Assembly (NCBI RefSeq): GCF_003001675.1
Contig: NZ_PVYW01000018.1
Location: forward strand, 124,001-188,000
Length of the DNA: 64,000 nt
Origin: Cohnella sp. SGD-V74
GTDB taxonomy: Bacteria > Bacillota > Bacilli > Paenibacillales > Paenibacillaceae
Direction: 5' to 3'
Part shown: piece by piece, positions 8,647 to 16,635 of the stretch
How the letters are laid out: each line of letters starts with the position of its first letter
Position numbering within the stretch: the stretch's first letter is position 1
The notes under the pieces: generated by a model
Seen by the model: only the letters and a program-made list of their open reading frames with translations
Database searches by the model: none
Told to the model about the DNA's origin: nothing
Position numbers and translations under genes: made by a program

Positions 8647-9399
8647 ATGAGAGCAGTCCAGCTTGTTCTACCCATTGAGCATTATGGCCCGTGGATTCGG
8701 ACGTATAAGGCTGATCCTGATTGCGCGGCGCTTGCCGATCGGCACTATACGCGGAAGAAGGAAAAAATAGGCTCAGTTCAATTTACAAGGCCAGGCGAGA
8801 ACCTAGTCTTACGGACCGCTCGCGGCGATGCTGTTTGGTGCTCCTGGAAGAGTAAGTTCCGAAAAGATGGCTTCGACGCCATTGAAAGCACCATTTTCCG
8901 GAACGAAAGCTTCAGGACCAGCTCCTTTCTCATCAAATGGGCAGTATATGCCACGCTGATGCACTGGGGAGGAAAGCTGCCGCCTGACGGCATCATCACC
9001 TATGTAAGAGATGAATCCGTAAAGTCATCGAACAAAGGATATTGCTACAAACAGGCTGGTTTCGTTTCAGCCGGTAAGAGCAAAGGAAAGGGGTTAACAG
9101 CGCTGCGGCTAACGCCAGAGGGTTGTGATCTTATCCTGCAGGAGCTGAGCCTGATTTATCAACTCAAAGAGGTAAAGCGATGGATGAAGGTCGCACTCAT
9201 CAGCGGAGAACACATAGAAGCTTATGATTTCCAGCAAGACGCGTTATCCATTGAAGACCGTCTGCAGGAAGTAAAGCGGATCATGAAGGCCCAACGCAGA
9301 CAAAGCTGGACGGAACATGAACCCCCTGTTCCAACAGAAGAATTTCTCAACCGTTTGTACGGGTGGATTCCAGAGGACTGTTTGCAAGATTGCCTATAA
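8647..9399 (+). CDS. GNAT-fold protein, Mom-like DNA-modification family
   Basis: A 250-residue protein with the pattern RHYTRK, VQFTRPGENLVLRT, AVWCSWKSK, IFRNE, IKWAVYATLMHWG, IITYVRDE and GYCYKQAGF. This resembles the GNAT-type proteins related to phage Mu Mom, which adds a carbamoylmethyl-like group to adenine. The family assignment comes from memory of this pattern and is moderate. It lies directly before a Dam-like methylase and close to a PAPS-reductase protein, so a role in DNA base modification is the natural reading. TCTGGAGGTGT precedes the ATG. Confidence 0.5.
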   Translation: MRAVQLVLPIEHYGPWIRTYKADPDCAALADRHYTRKKEKIGSVQFTRPGENLVLRTARGDAVWCSWKSKFRKDGFDAIESTIFRNESFRTSSFLIKWAVYATLMHWGGKLPPDGIITYVRDESVKSSNKGYCYKQAGFVSAGKSKGKGLTALRLTPEGCDLILQELSLIYQLKEVKRWMKVALISGEHIEAYDFQQDALSIEDRLQEVKRIMKAQRRQSWTEHEPPVPTEEFLNRLYGWIPEDCLQDCL

Positions 9400-9454
9400 A
9401 GAAAACCAAGAGGTCTTGAAAAGAGAATAAATACCAATCGAAGGAGTTATCGAT

Positions 9455-10429
9455 ATGGATAACCTGGTGTGTCGTTTTTGCTTTGAAGAATTTGAGTTTC
9501 ACGAGGCAGAGATCGATCAATATGGCCGTGGATTTTGGTGCCAATGCGATGGCTTTACATACATCGACGAAGGAGAAGGGATTCACCGATTTACATTGCT
9601 TTTAGAGGATAAGCAACGGACAAGTACGCCGGCACCGCGGGTAAATCTGAAATTTCAGAAACAGCTCTCGCTGCTCCGCTATCCAGGTGGAAAGTCTAAG
9701 TTTATTCCTCACCTTTACTTGAAGTTGCAAAGAAATAAAACCGAAACGATGAGCAGTTCCTACTGCGGAGGCGCAAGCGCTGAATTTGCATTTCTCCAGG
9801 CCGGCGTCATAAAGCATCTCAGGCTAAACGATTTGGATTTCGGCATCTATGCCCTTTGGTGGGTCGTACAACACATGCCGGATGAGATGGTTTATCGAAT
9901 TCGGCACTACCAACCGACGCACAAATCGTTTTTCCAGGCGCAATCCATCGTGAAATCGGACTACAACGGTTGCACGATTATGGATGCTGCGTGGAATACG
10001 CTGATAGTCAACCGTCTAGCATTCTCGGGGATCTATAAGGCTAATCCGTTGGGCGGCCGGCAGGGGACTGTTCAGGACCTCACATCGCGATGGAATCCGA
10101 AGGCCCTCATCAAAAGAATCAATACGATTCACGCGCTGGGTGATCGGTATACGGTCAGCAACCTGGACGCGTGCGAATTCATTGAAGAGGAATACTGGCG
10201 TGATAACTGCACGTTGTTCATTGATCCGCCTTTCTACGAGCAAGGGAAGAATCTCTATCGATGTTATTACGACGAAGAGCAGCACTATGAACTGAAGGAG
10301 CTCCTTGAATCGTTGTATCACGGCATGCCGGGGGCGGATATTATCCTTTGCTATGATAACGCGCCGTTCATCGAGCAATTGTATTTTTATCCGGAAATCG
10401 AGAAGGTGGGGAGGGTTTACTCATGTTAA
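9455..10429 (+). CDS. DNA adenine methylase, D12 class, with N-terminal zinc ribbon
   Basis: A 324-residue protein. Residues 1-40 hold a zinc-ribbon-like CRFC...CQC pattern. The remainder is a D12-class N6-adenine methyltransferase: LLRYPGGKSKF (PGGK at 77-80), SYCGGASAEF as SAM motif I, LNDLDFGIY, NRLAFSG, and DPPFYEQG at about 257 in place of the usual DPPY. Such enzymes methylate adenine in short palindromes such as GATC. No restriction endonuclease is adjacent, so it is probably a solitary protective or regulatory methylase. Its stop overlaps the next start by 7 nt. Confidence 0.8.
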   Translation: MDNLVCRFCFEEFEFHEAEIDQYGRGFWCQCDGFTYIDEGEGIHRFTLLLEDKQRTSTPAPRVNLKFQKQLSLLRYPGGKSKFIPHLYLKLQRNKTETMSSSYCGGASAEFAFLQAGVIKHLRLNDLDFGIYALWWVVQHMPDEMVYRIRHYQPTHKSFFQAQSIVKSDYNGCTIMDAAWNTLIVNRLAFSGIYKANPLGGRQGTVQDLTSRWNPKALIKRINTIHALGDRYTVSNLDACEFIEEEYWRDNCTLFIDPPFYEQGKNLYRCYYDEEQHYELKELLESLYHGMPGADIILCYDNAPFIEQLYFYPEIEKVGRVYSC

Positions 10430-10788
10430 TAAGCCAAAGTGAAAATGGAGTAACGAAGAAGTTTATTCCTGAGTATTTACAGGAGTTGGAGGATCTCTTT
10501 GCTTTGAATGAAGCACAACAAATAGGTATAGAGCCAGTTCAAGAGCATGTGGCGAATATCCTCAATACTTTTATGTGGGCTTATTACGAGGGATACTCCG
10601 CCATTTGTTTTTTCGGGTTCGAATTAGAAGATTTCTACTTGGATGCCGTCGAGAAAATATGCCGGTATTTCAATGTATATTACCTCATCATGCTGCATAA
10701 CAATGGCGATTACTATTTGGAATTAATTGAGCCCTACTTTGAACTTAACTGGGATGTGATCAGGAGGAGAGCAAATGGTATCAGTTGA
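10423..10788 (+). CDS. Hypothetical protein, 121 aa
   Basis: I do not recognise this protein. It is acidic, rich in Tyr and Phe (MWAYYEGYSAICFFGFELED), and has no membrane segment or cysteine motif. It overlaps the Dam-like gene upstream and the next gene downstream, so it belongs to a tightly packed modification operon running from 9.4 to 11.4 kb. Confidence 0.5.
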   Translation: MLISQSENGVTKKFIPEYLQELEDLFALNEAQQIGIEPVQEHVANILNTFMWAYYEGYSAICFFGFELEDFYLDAVEKICRYFNVYYLIMLHNNGDYYLELIEPYFELNWDVIRRRANGIS

Positions 10789-11365
10789 ACGAATTCGCTT
10801 CTTTCATAATCAGATTGTTGAAGAGGCGACGAGCTGGCGTGATGCCAATGACATACTCCGGAAGGAAGCCATTCAACTACAAAAGGAACAGACGTTTCCT
10901 ATTTCCTTCGAAGTCCTATTTTCGAATGGCGAAAGTCATATAGGGGTATACAAGGTGAGTGTAAATGATGTCGTGTTTGCGGATCTATATGCTCACATAC
11001 TCGGATTTGTGGAATTCATGATGGGCAAAAGCAGACCTGACAATATGCCTGAGACGTTGTACAAGGTGCTGATTGCTTTTGATCGAGAAGAGTGGTCCTC
11101 CTTTTATCATCAGACTTTACTTCCGAGTAGTGGTGAAGAACAAGTGAGCTGGCAGCACGATCAGTGCATCGCGCTGCTCGCTTCTATACTCCAACAAGGC
11201 AAATGGGAGACATCGTTTCTGCCTCCCAATCATGAGCTTTATAAAGCAGAGAAGGAGCGATATTTTCTGACTGAAGCGGGTACCGCATTTTATCGTGCCA
11301 ACCAGTTTGAGATTCGCAAATTGATCAGGCAGAACATGCAGATCCGCGCAGCAAAGAGAGCATAA
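10775..11365 (+). CDS. Hypothetical protein, 196 aa
   Basis: A soluble mixed alpha/beta protein I cannot assign. GGAGGAGAGCAA lies before the start and the gene overlaps its upstream neighbour by 14 nt, indicating translational coupling. The basic C-terminus (IRKLIRQNMQIRAAKRA) could contact nucleic acid, which is only a guess. A strong hairpin (arms TGGAAGCCGG and CCGGCTTTCCA, 11382-11425) without a T-run separates it from the PAPS-reductase-like gene. Confidence 0.5.
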   Translation: MVSVERIRFFHNQIVEEATSWRDANDILRKEAIQLQKEQTFPISFEVLFSNGESHIGVYKVSVNDVVFADLYAHILGFVEFMMGKSRPDNMPETLYKVLIAFDREEWSSFYHQTLLPSSGEEQVSWQHDQCIALLASILQQGKWETSFLPPNHELYKAEKERYFLTEAGTAFYRANQFEIRKLIRQNMQIRAAKRA

Positions 11366-11381
11366 AAAATAAAACATCAAT

Positions 11382-11425
11382 GGAAGCCGGTCATCAGCGC
11401 TCATGCGCTGGCGCCGGCTTTCCAT
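11382..11425 (+). other. Strong intergenic stem-loop
   Basis: Arms ATGGAAGCCGG and CCGGCTTTCCAT enclose a second stem CAGCGC/GCGCTG. No U-tract follows, so it is more likely an mRNA processing or stability hairpin, or a weak terminator, just ahead of the ribosome site of the next gene. Confidence 0.45.
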
Positions 11426-11446
11426 GCATATAGGGGGAAAGAAATA

Positions 11447-12523
11447 TTGGCAATACAATACGAGCAAATGATGTTTACTTTCGGACTGGATCAGCCCCAA
11501 AATGTCCAAGAAGGCGAACCCATTGAATTGCTACCCTTACATGAATATGATGTCGTAGTCGTGCATATCTCCGCGGGAAAGGATTCTATGGGGAGCTTTT
11601 TCCAGCTCATTAAAAACGGAGTAGACTTGTCAAAAGTTGAATTGTGGCATCAAGCAGTTGACGGCCATGGAGAAGAACATCAAGAATTTTGGGACTGGCC
11701 ATGCACTGAACCTTACATCGAAGCGGTCGGGAAAAAATTCGGCGTGCCGGTATATTATCAATGGAGGCGTGGAGGGCTTTATGGGGAACTTATGCGTGAA
11801 AATAGCTACACTGGAGATGTGTTTTACAAAGAAGGAGATCAGACTATCTGTCTGCCGACAACTAAAGGGAAGCTTTCAACGCGAAGGAAGTTTCCAGCTC
11901 AGAGCGCAGACCTTAGAATAAGGTGGTGCAGCTCATACAAGGTGGATTCTGCTAAACGGACATTGGGTAACAATCCGAGGATGAGCGGTACTTTGGAGCA
12001 CCGTAAAAAGATTCTTTGGGTGACAGGCGAAAGACGTGCTGAAGGAGGCAACCGTGCAAACTATTTGGAGAAGGAGCTGCACGGATCGACGAGCCGGCGA
12101 CGCTTGGTGCATCATTGGCGCCCAGTAATCGACATGAAGCAAGCGGACATTTTCGCGCTATTCCGCGAGTTTAAGATCATGCCTCATCCTGCTTACTATT
12201 TAGGATTTGGCAGAGTGTCCTGCATGGGCTGTATTTTCTCAACTGCGCATCAATGGGCAGCCTATCAGTACATAGCGCCGGAGCGGGTCGCACGGTTTGC
12301 TGAGGTCGAAAAAGAAATTGATCATACGATCGATGTCAAACTTTCTGTTCTCGAAAAGGTTGCGAACGGTTCGGTATCCAAGGTACTCCCTATCGGTGAT
12401 CCGCTGCTGCCCAGGTGGGTTTCTTTGGCACTAAGTCGATCCTTTAGCGTCGATGACCTGGTGATGGAAGATTTTATCATGCCAGCAGGGGCTTTTCGTG
12501 GTTGTGAAGGGGGTTCCCCGTAA
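11447..12523 (+). CDS. PAPS-reductase-family ATP pyrophosphatase
   Basis: A 358-residue protein with the PP-loop SAGKDSM (about residues 42-48) of the PAPS reductase/ATP sulfurylase-like superfamily, followed by LWHQAVDGHGEEHQEF, RIRWCSSYKVD, WVTGERRAEG and a CMGCIFS cysteine pair. Phage and plasmid members of this superfamily include DndC-like DNA sulfur-modification proteins. No other dnd or ssp genes are nearby, so the substrate is unknown. TTG 11447 is the start, preceded by AGGGGGAAAG. Confidence 0.7.
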   Translation: MAIQYEQMMFTFGLDQPQNVQEGEPIELLPLHEYDVVVVHISAGKDSMGSFFQLIKNGVDLSKVELWHQAVDGHGEEHQEFWDWPCTEPYIEAVGKKFGVPVYYQWRRGGLYGELMRENSYTGDVFYKEGDQTICLPTTKGKLSTRRKFPAQSADLRIRWCSSYKVDSAKRTLGNNPRMSGTLEHRKKILWVTGERRAEGGNRANYLEKELHGSTSRRRLVHHWRPVIDMKQADIFALFREFKIMPHPAYYLGFGRVSCMGCIFSTAHQWAAYQYIAPERVARFAEVEKEIDHTIDVKLSVLEKVANGSVSKVLPIGDPLLPRWVSLALSRSFSVDDLVMEDFIMPAGAFRGCEGGSP

Positions 12524-12586
12524 ATGAGTTACAGACTAGCGGACCTTCGTGAAAATTGAAGGCACAGGGATTGTATCATAAAACGC

Positions 12587-12717
12587 TTGATCATTTTTTT
12601 TCCTTTGCTATACTGAAAATATATTATTTATGGCGCTATGCCGTTTCCGCAAGATCGATCACCTTAAGGGTTGATTTTTCTCCTGAAGGATGACCGATTG
12701 CGGAAACGGCTTTTTTG
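12587..12717 (+). ncRNA. Leader module B: promoter, hairpin, GCAA box, terminator
   Basis: TTGATC (12587-12592) and extended -10 TGCTATACT (12606-12614) have a 16 bp spacer. The RNA has a small hairpin GGCGCTATGCC, then CCGTTTCCGCAAGATC, and a perfect 13 bp terminator stem GCCGTTTCCGCAA (12640-12652) with TTGCGGAAACGGC (12698-12710), then TTTTTTGCG. The second arm of the small hairpin is also the start of the terminator arm, so the two folds compete in this copy. Confidence 0.65.
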
Positions 12718-12740
12718 CGTTGTTCGCCATATTCCCCTCG

Positions 12741-12777
12741 AAAAAACACCATTCGCTTTTACAGCATGGTGTTTTTT
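12741..12777 (+). terminator. Second intrinsic terminator after leader B
   Basis: AAAAAACACCAT and ATGGTGTTTTTT pair around a 12 nt loop. It looks like a bidirectional terminator; with leader B it places two terminators between the promoter and the next gene. Confidence 0.6.
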
Positions 12778-12815
12778 ATATTCTGCCCTTTCACCTGGGC
12801 GTACAAAACCGGTGG

Positions 12816-12858
12816 CACAAGTCGTACGTATGTGCCATCTGGCATACGTGCGCTTGTG
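12816..12858 (+). promoter_or_regulatory. Long imperfect palindrome before the ribosome site
   Basis: CACAAG...GTATGTGCCA and TGGCATACGTGCGCTTGTG pair with few mismatches around a 2 nt centre. It ends a few bases before GAAGGAG of the gene at 12873, so it may be an operator or an mRNA hairpin that affects translation. Confidence 0.45.
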
Positions 12859-12872
12859 GTGAAGGAGTCAAT

Positions 12873-13109
12873 ATGTGGGATAAGTTGTTGGATGGAGAGT
12901 TGTCAGCTTGGTATGCAAGTATACCAGGTGGTAGGCTCGGCGTATTCATTGGCGGGATCATGATCGCGGCAATTACACTGACTGCGTATACGTTATTTAG
13001 GCGTATTCGCCCGAAGGAGGATCGGACAGCAGATCTGCTTAAGCGTCCGATGCACATTCATTATCCGGAATCGGCGCGCTCTACAGGACTGCGTAGGAGG
13101 CGGGTGTAA
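12873..13109 (+). CDS. Small single-pass membrane protein
   Basis: A 78-residue protein from ATG 12873 (GAAGGAGTC upstream) with one hydrophobic segment (VFIGGIMIAAITLTAYTLF, residues 24-42) followed by a basic tail ending LRRRRV. Family unknown. Its TAA overlaps the ATG of the methylase gene (TAATG), so the two are translationally coupled. Confidence 0.55.
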   Translation: MWDKLLDGELSAWYASIPGGRLGVFIGGIMIAAITLTAYTLFRRIRPKEDRTADLLKRPMHIHYPESARSTGLRRRRV

Positions 13110-13257
13110 TGGCCAGGCTTGGATCGGAGTCAAAGGCTGGGTTCTACGCGACGCCGCCTTATGAACTGGAACTTTTGCTGCAAAGAATTCTGCCTGAAGA
13201 GGGAAATAAGAACGGAGACTGCCTGTCCTATTTCCTGTATGATCCTTGCTGTGGTGA
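13109..13257 (+). CDS. DUF6094-type methylase gene, exon 1
   Basis: Translation MARLGSESKAGFYATPPYEL continues to YDPCCGE and then meets a TAG within group II intron 1. The N-terminus (MARL...KAGFYATPP) and the DPCCGEG-type SAM-binding motif are characteristic of DUF6094 proteins, which are class I methylase-like and often neighbour a large helicase. The intron is inserted exactly in SAM motif I. Splicing to 15881 and on to 19339 gives one open frame of about 361 codons, so the gene is plausibly functional only after splicing. Confidence 0.7.
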
Positions 13258-15880
13258 GTTGCGCTAGGTATGCCTTATTCCATCGCCTGAAGAGGTTGCT
13301 AACTGGGGAATCGTTAGCATAGGCGACTACCTTACTTAGATGGCTGAAAGGTCACTGGGGACAATAGCATGGTAGTAAAGCGGAAGTTCCAAATAACCGT
13401 GAGCATGGTACGTTCCGCGAGCCTAAGCATCGCATGGTCAAAGCTTGATTGCCTGAATCCTAGAATCGGCCCGAAACAGCAGGGAGCCTCATACCACGGT
13501 TGAAATGAGGTTCACACCATGATTGCGAGTATTCCCTCTCCGTATTCGCAAATCCCCTCAAGGTGTGCAGGCGCAATAAGCGCGTCATGGTTCAAACGGG
13601 AGACCTAAACGATGCCAGTGGAATTTGGAGGAACCTAGGATACATCGCAAAGAACGCCATTGTTGGCTATTAGGGTCATGTAGAGGACTAAACCTCTACC
13701 TCTGAGTCCTTTGAATATCTGTCGCGGTGTACGGAGCTGTCGTAGTAGTCTGAGGAACCTGAAATGACAGGTAAAGCCGTAAATGGATGCAGGAAAACTG
13801 CCCACACACGTATGGTAGCATGCGTGACACCCGATCGAGAGATCACCTATGGGTGCTGGCGAAGGACGGCAGGTTAATTGTGATATGAGCCAATTGGAGG
13901 TATGCGAAATGCAGAATGCTGAAATGGTGCTCAGTATCACTGAACACAAGGCAAGGACGGATGTGTCTTATACATTCGACCGAATTTACCGTAACTTCTT
14001 TAATCCTGATTTCTTCCTGAAGGCATACTCAAATAAGTATGCCAAAGAAGGAAACATGACAAGTGGTACTGATGGGTCTACAATAGATGGCTTCGGACTT
14101 GATCGTATCTCTAACGCTATCGAAGCTCTGAAGTCGGAAAAGTACCATTTCCATCCCGTCAGACGGGTCAACATCCCGAAAAAAAATGGGAAACTTAGAC
14201 CTCTTGGGATTCCGGCTTTCATGGATAAAATAGTTCAGGAAATCGCAAGATCATTCCTCGAAGCCATGTATGAGCCCCAATTCAGTAACAATTCTCACGG
14301 ATTCCGCCCTAACTGCAGCTGCCATACCGCCCTTAAACAAATCAAGCGGGAATGGACTGGGGTTAAGTGGGTAATAGAAGGGGATATCAAAGGTTTCTTT
14401 GACAACATCTCGCATGACCTTCTCCTCGACACTTTAAAGGAGAAAATTAAAGATGGGCGTTTCATCGAACTTATTCGTCGTATGCTTAAGGCTGGTTATA
14501 TAGAGGACTGGAACTTTCACAATACCTACTCGGGTACACCGCAAGGTGGAGTGATTAGTCCTATCCTCGCAAACATATACCTAGACAAACTAGATAAATT
14601 CATCGAACAGGTGATTATCCCCAAGTATCAGACGGATAGAGCAAGAAGAAAACCTAATCTTAAATATGTGAACTCGCTTCATAAAATGAAGCAGTTGTCA
14701 ATCAAGATCGATTCGCTGGACAAGGATAACATAGATCGCCGCCAATTCATTGTGAAGTATAAGTCCCTAGCATCGGCCAGACGTAAAATGAGTTCGGTCG
14801 ACCCGATGGATCGGGAGTTCGTACGGATCAAGTATGTTAGATACGCTGACGACTTTGTTATTGGTGTTATTGGGAATAAGGAACTGACCGTCACAATCCG
14901 TGACGAAGTTTCCTCCTTTCTCAAAGAACAGCTTAAGCTCGACTTGTCTGCCGAAAAGACCCTAATCACCCATTTTAACGATAAGCGAAATCCAGTGAAC
15001 TTTCTTGGATATGAACTCTACACTGGTGACGATGACACAGCGGTGACAACCAAGAAAAATGGCATCGTCGCCCGAAATATCAATGGCATTGTCCGGTTGA
15101 AGGTTCCTGCCAAGGCTGTTCATGAGAAGCTGTCTCGTTTCGCCACTAAAGGGAAATCAATTCATCGTGCTGAACTGATGGGCTTGGACTTAGCAGAGAT
15201 AATCGTCAAATACGCTTCAGAAGTCAGAGGGCTGTATAATTACTATCGACTTGCTGACAACGTGGCTTATCAACTTGGTAAGTTTAAGTTCTTTCATGTG
15301 TACAGTCTCGCAAAGACCATCGCAGCAAAAATGAAAATTTCCGTTAGATCAGTATGGAAGAAATACAAAGTGGATGGCACAATCGGCATCATTGTTGACA
15401 ACAAATCCTCTGGTAAGCAACTGACTTTCAAGTACTACAATGAGGGTTTTGCCAAAAATGACTTTGTCGCGAACGCCAATTCAGACGTAGACGTGTTTCC
15501 CCGCTCCACAAAAGTTCAAACTGTCCGAAGTGGTATTATCAAGAGACTACTAGCTCACAAGTGCGAACTATGTGGTAAGGAAGATTCCGGACTAACGCTT
15601 GAAGTCCACCATGTTAGGAAACTAAAGGATCTTAAAAAGAAGTATCGAGGATCTAAGGAGATTCCCAAATGGGTATGGCTCATGTCTACTCGTAATAGGA
15701 AAACCCTTGTCTTATGTAAAGGATGCCATGTAAACCTTCATGCCAACAGGCTCTGAAAGGTTTTGTGTTCAGAAAATTAGCTGAGAGAGCCGTGTGCGGG
15801 GAAACTTGCAAGCACGGTTCGTATGGGGGAGTCGGGAAAAGTGTTGTCGAAAGGCAATAACTCGTCCGTCTCCTACCTAG
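13258..15880 (+). mobile_element. Group II intron 1
   Basis: About 2.6 kb interrupting the methylase gene. It has a 5' ribozyme region of about 650 nt without genes, a maturase gene, and a recognisable domain V at about 15787-15820 (GAGCCGTGTGCGGGGAAAC, then AGCACGGTTC), followed by a domain VI-like hairpin ending near CTCCTACCTAG. Boundaries are set by reading-frame continuity and may be off by a few nucleotides. Confidence 0.85.
13909..15756 (+). CDS. ltrA: Group II intron reverse transcriptase/maturase with HNH domain (intron 1)
   Basis: A 615-residue protein with reverse transcriptase blocks (KKNGKLRPLGIPAFMDKIVQ, GFRPNCSCHTAL, EGDIKGFFDNI, GTPQGGVISPILANIYLD, RYADDFVIG with catalytic YADD near residue 311), a maturase region, and a C-terminal HNH endonuclease (CELCGKED, EVHHVRK, CKGCHVNLH). 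It would splice and retrohome the intron. ATG 13909 follows TTGGAGG by 8 nt and is preferred to the upstream in-frame ATG at 13849. Confidence 0.92.
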   Translation: MQNAEMVLSITEHKARTDVSYTFDRIYRNFFNPDFFLKAYSNKYAKEGNMTSGTDGSTIDGFGLDRISNAIEALKSEKYHFHPVRRVNIPKKNGKLRPLGIPAFMDKIVQEIARSFLEAMYEPQFSNNSHGFRPNCSCHTALKQIKREWTGVKWVIEGDIKGFFDNISHDLLLDTLKEKIKDGRFIELIRRMLKAGYIEDWNFHNTYSGTPQGGVISPILANIYLDKLDKFIEQVIIPKYQTDRARRKPNLKYVNSLHKMKQLSIKIDSLDKDNIDRRQFIVKYKSLASARRKMSSVDPMDREFVRIKYVRYADDFVIGVIGNKELTVTIRDEVSSFLKEQLKLDLSAEKTLITHFNDKRNPVNFLGYELYTGDDDTAVTTKKNGIVARNINGIVRLKVPAKAVHEKLSRFATKGKSIHRAELMGLDLAEIIVKYASEVRGLYNYYRLADNVAYQLGKFKFFHVYSLAKTIAAKMKISVRSVWKKYKVDGTIGIIVDNKSSGKQLTFKYYNEGFAKNDFVANANSDVDVFPRSTKVQTVRSGIIKRLLAHKCELCGKEDSGLTLEVHHVRKLKDLKKKYRGSKEIPKWVWLMSTRNRKTLVLCKGCHVNLHANRL

Positions 15881-16635
15881 CGGCGAAGCCCTTCTCATGA
15901 TCGCACAAGCCTTACAAGGACCCAATCGCAATGTCATCACGTATGGCAGTGAAATTGAAGCAGGTAGGGCAGAGGAGGCGAGCCGAGTTTTGGATCATGT
16001 GATTCATGACGGCTACCAGCGCGTTCGCGCGGAGGCAAAATTTAGTCTCCTCTGGCTGAACCCGCCATACCAAACAAATGTAGACGGTGAGCGAGCAGAG
16101 TTGTCTTTTTTGCGTGCGCTTACGGATTTCAAGAAAGGTGTACTTCAAAAGGGCGGATTGCTGCTCTTCTGTATTCCTCAGTATGTGCTGACGGATACAG
16201 CAGGTCTATTGAGCGGCAGATTTCGGGATATTTCGGTCTATCGCTTTACTGATGAACACTACGACAACTTCAAGCAAGTGATTGTTGTCGCACGGTATGA
16301 GCGAGCGCCTCGCGGGGAGCAAACACGAATGTACAGAGCGCTGCAGACGCTCGGAAATGGGGATCGAACTTTATTACCCACGCTTGAAGAGGTCGCTCCA
16401 TTTATTGTACCTAGCGCTCTTTCAACGGAGCCTCCCTACTTTCGGCGAGATGCGCTGGATGTCGAGGAATTGAACAAAGATCTGGAGAGTTCTTCGCTAT
16501 TTCAGGAGATGAGGAAGAGCTTGGTACCAACATCAAATGAAACTAAGCTCAAACGCCCTATGCTGCCGTTGAAGCCTGCTCACATGGGCATTGCCCTCGC
16601 TGCAGGAGCAGTTGGCGGGAACATGGGAAGTCACA
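15881..16635 (+). CDS. DUF6094-type methylase gene, exon 2
   Basis: Continues the split gene: GEALLMIAQAL completes SAM motif I, and LLWLNPPYQT carries the NPPY catalytic motif of N6-adenine methylases. The translation continues through FCIPQYVLTD and RDISVYRF to MGIALAAGAVGGNMG, where a second intron begins. The motif set (DPCCGxG then NPPY) supports a DNA adenine methylase fold. Confidence 0.7.

Noticed and set aside
8647..12523. Restriction-modification or Dnd/Ssp defence locus
   Set aside because: Methylase and PAPS-reductase-family proteins are present, but no endonuclease, dndB/D/E or ssp gene is recognisable nearby.
12690..12872. Frame leading into the small membrane protein
   Set aside because: It translates a terminator hairpin and a palindrome; ATG 12873 with GAAGGAGTC is the better start.
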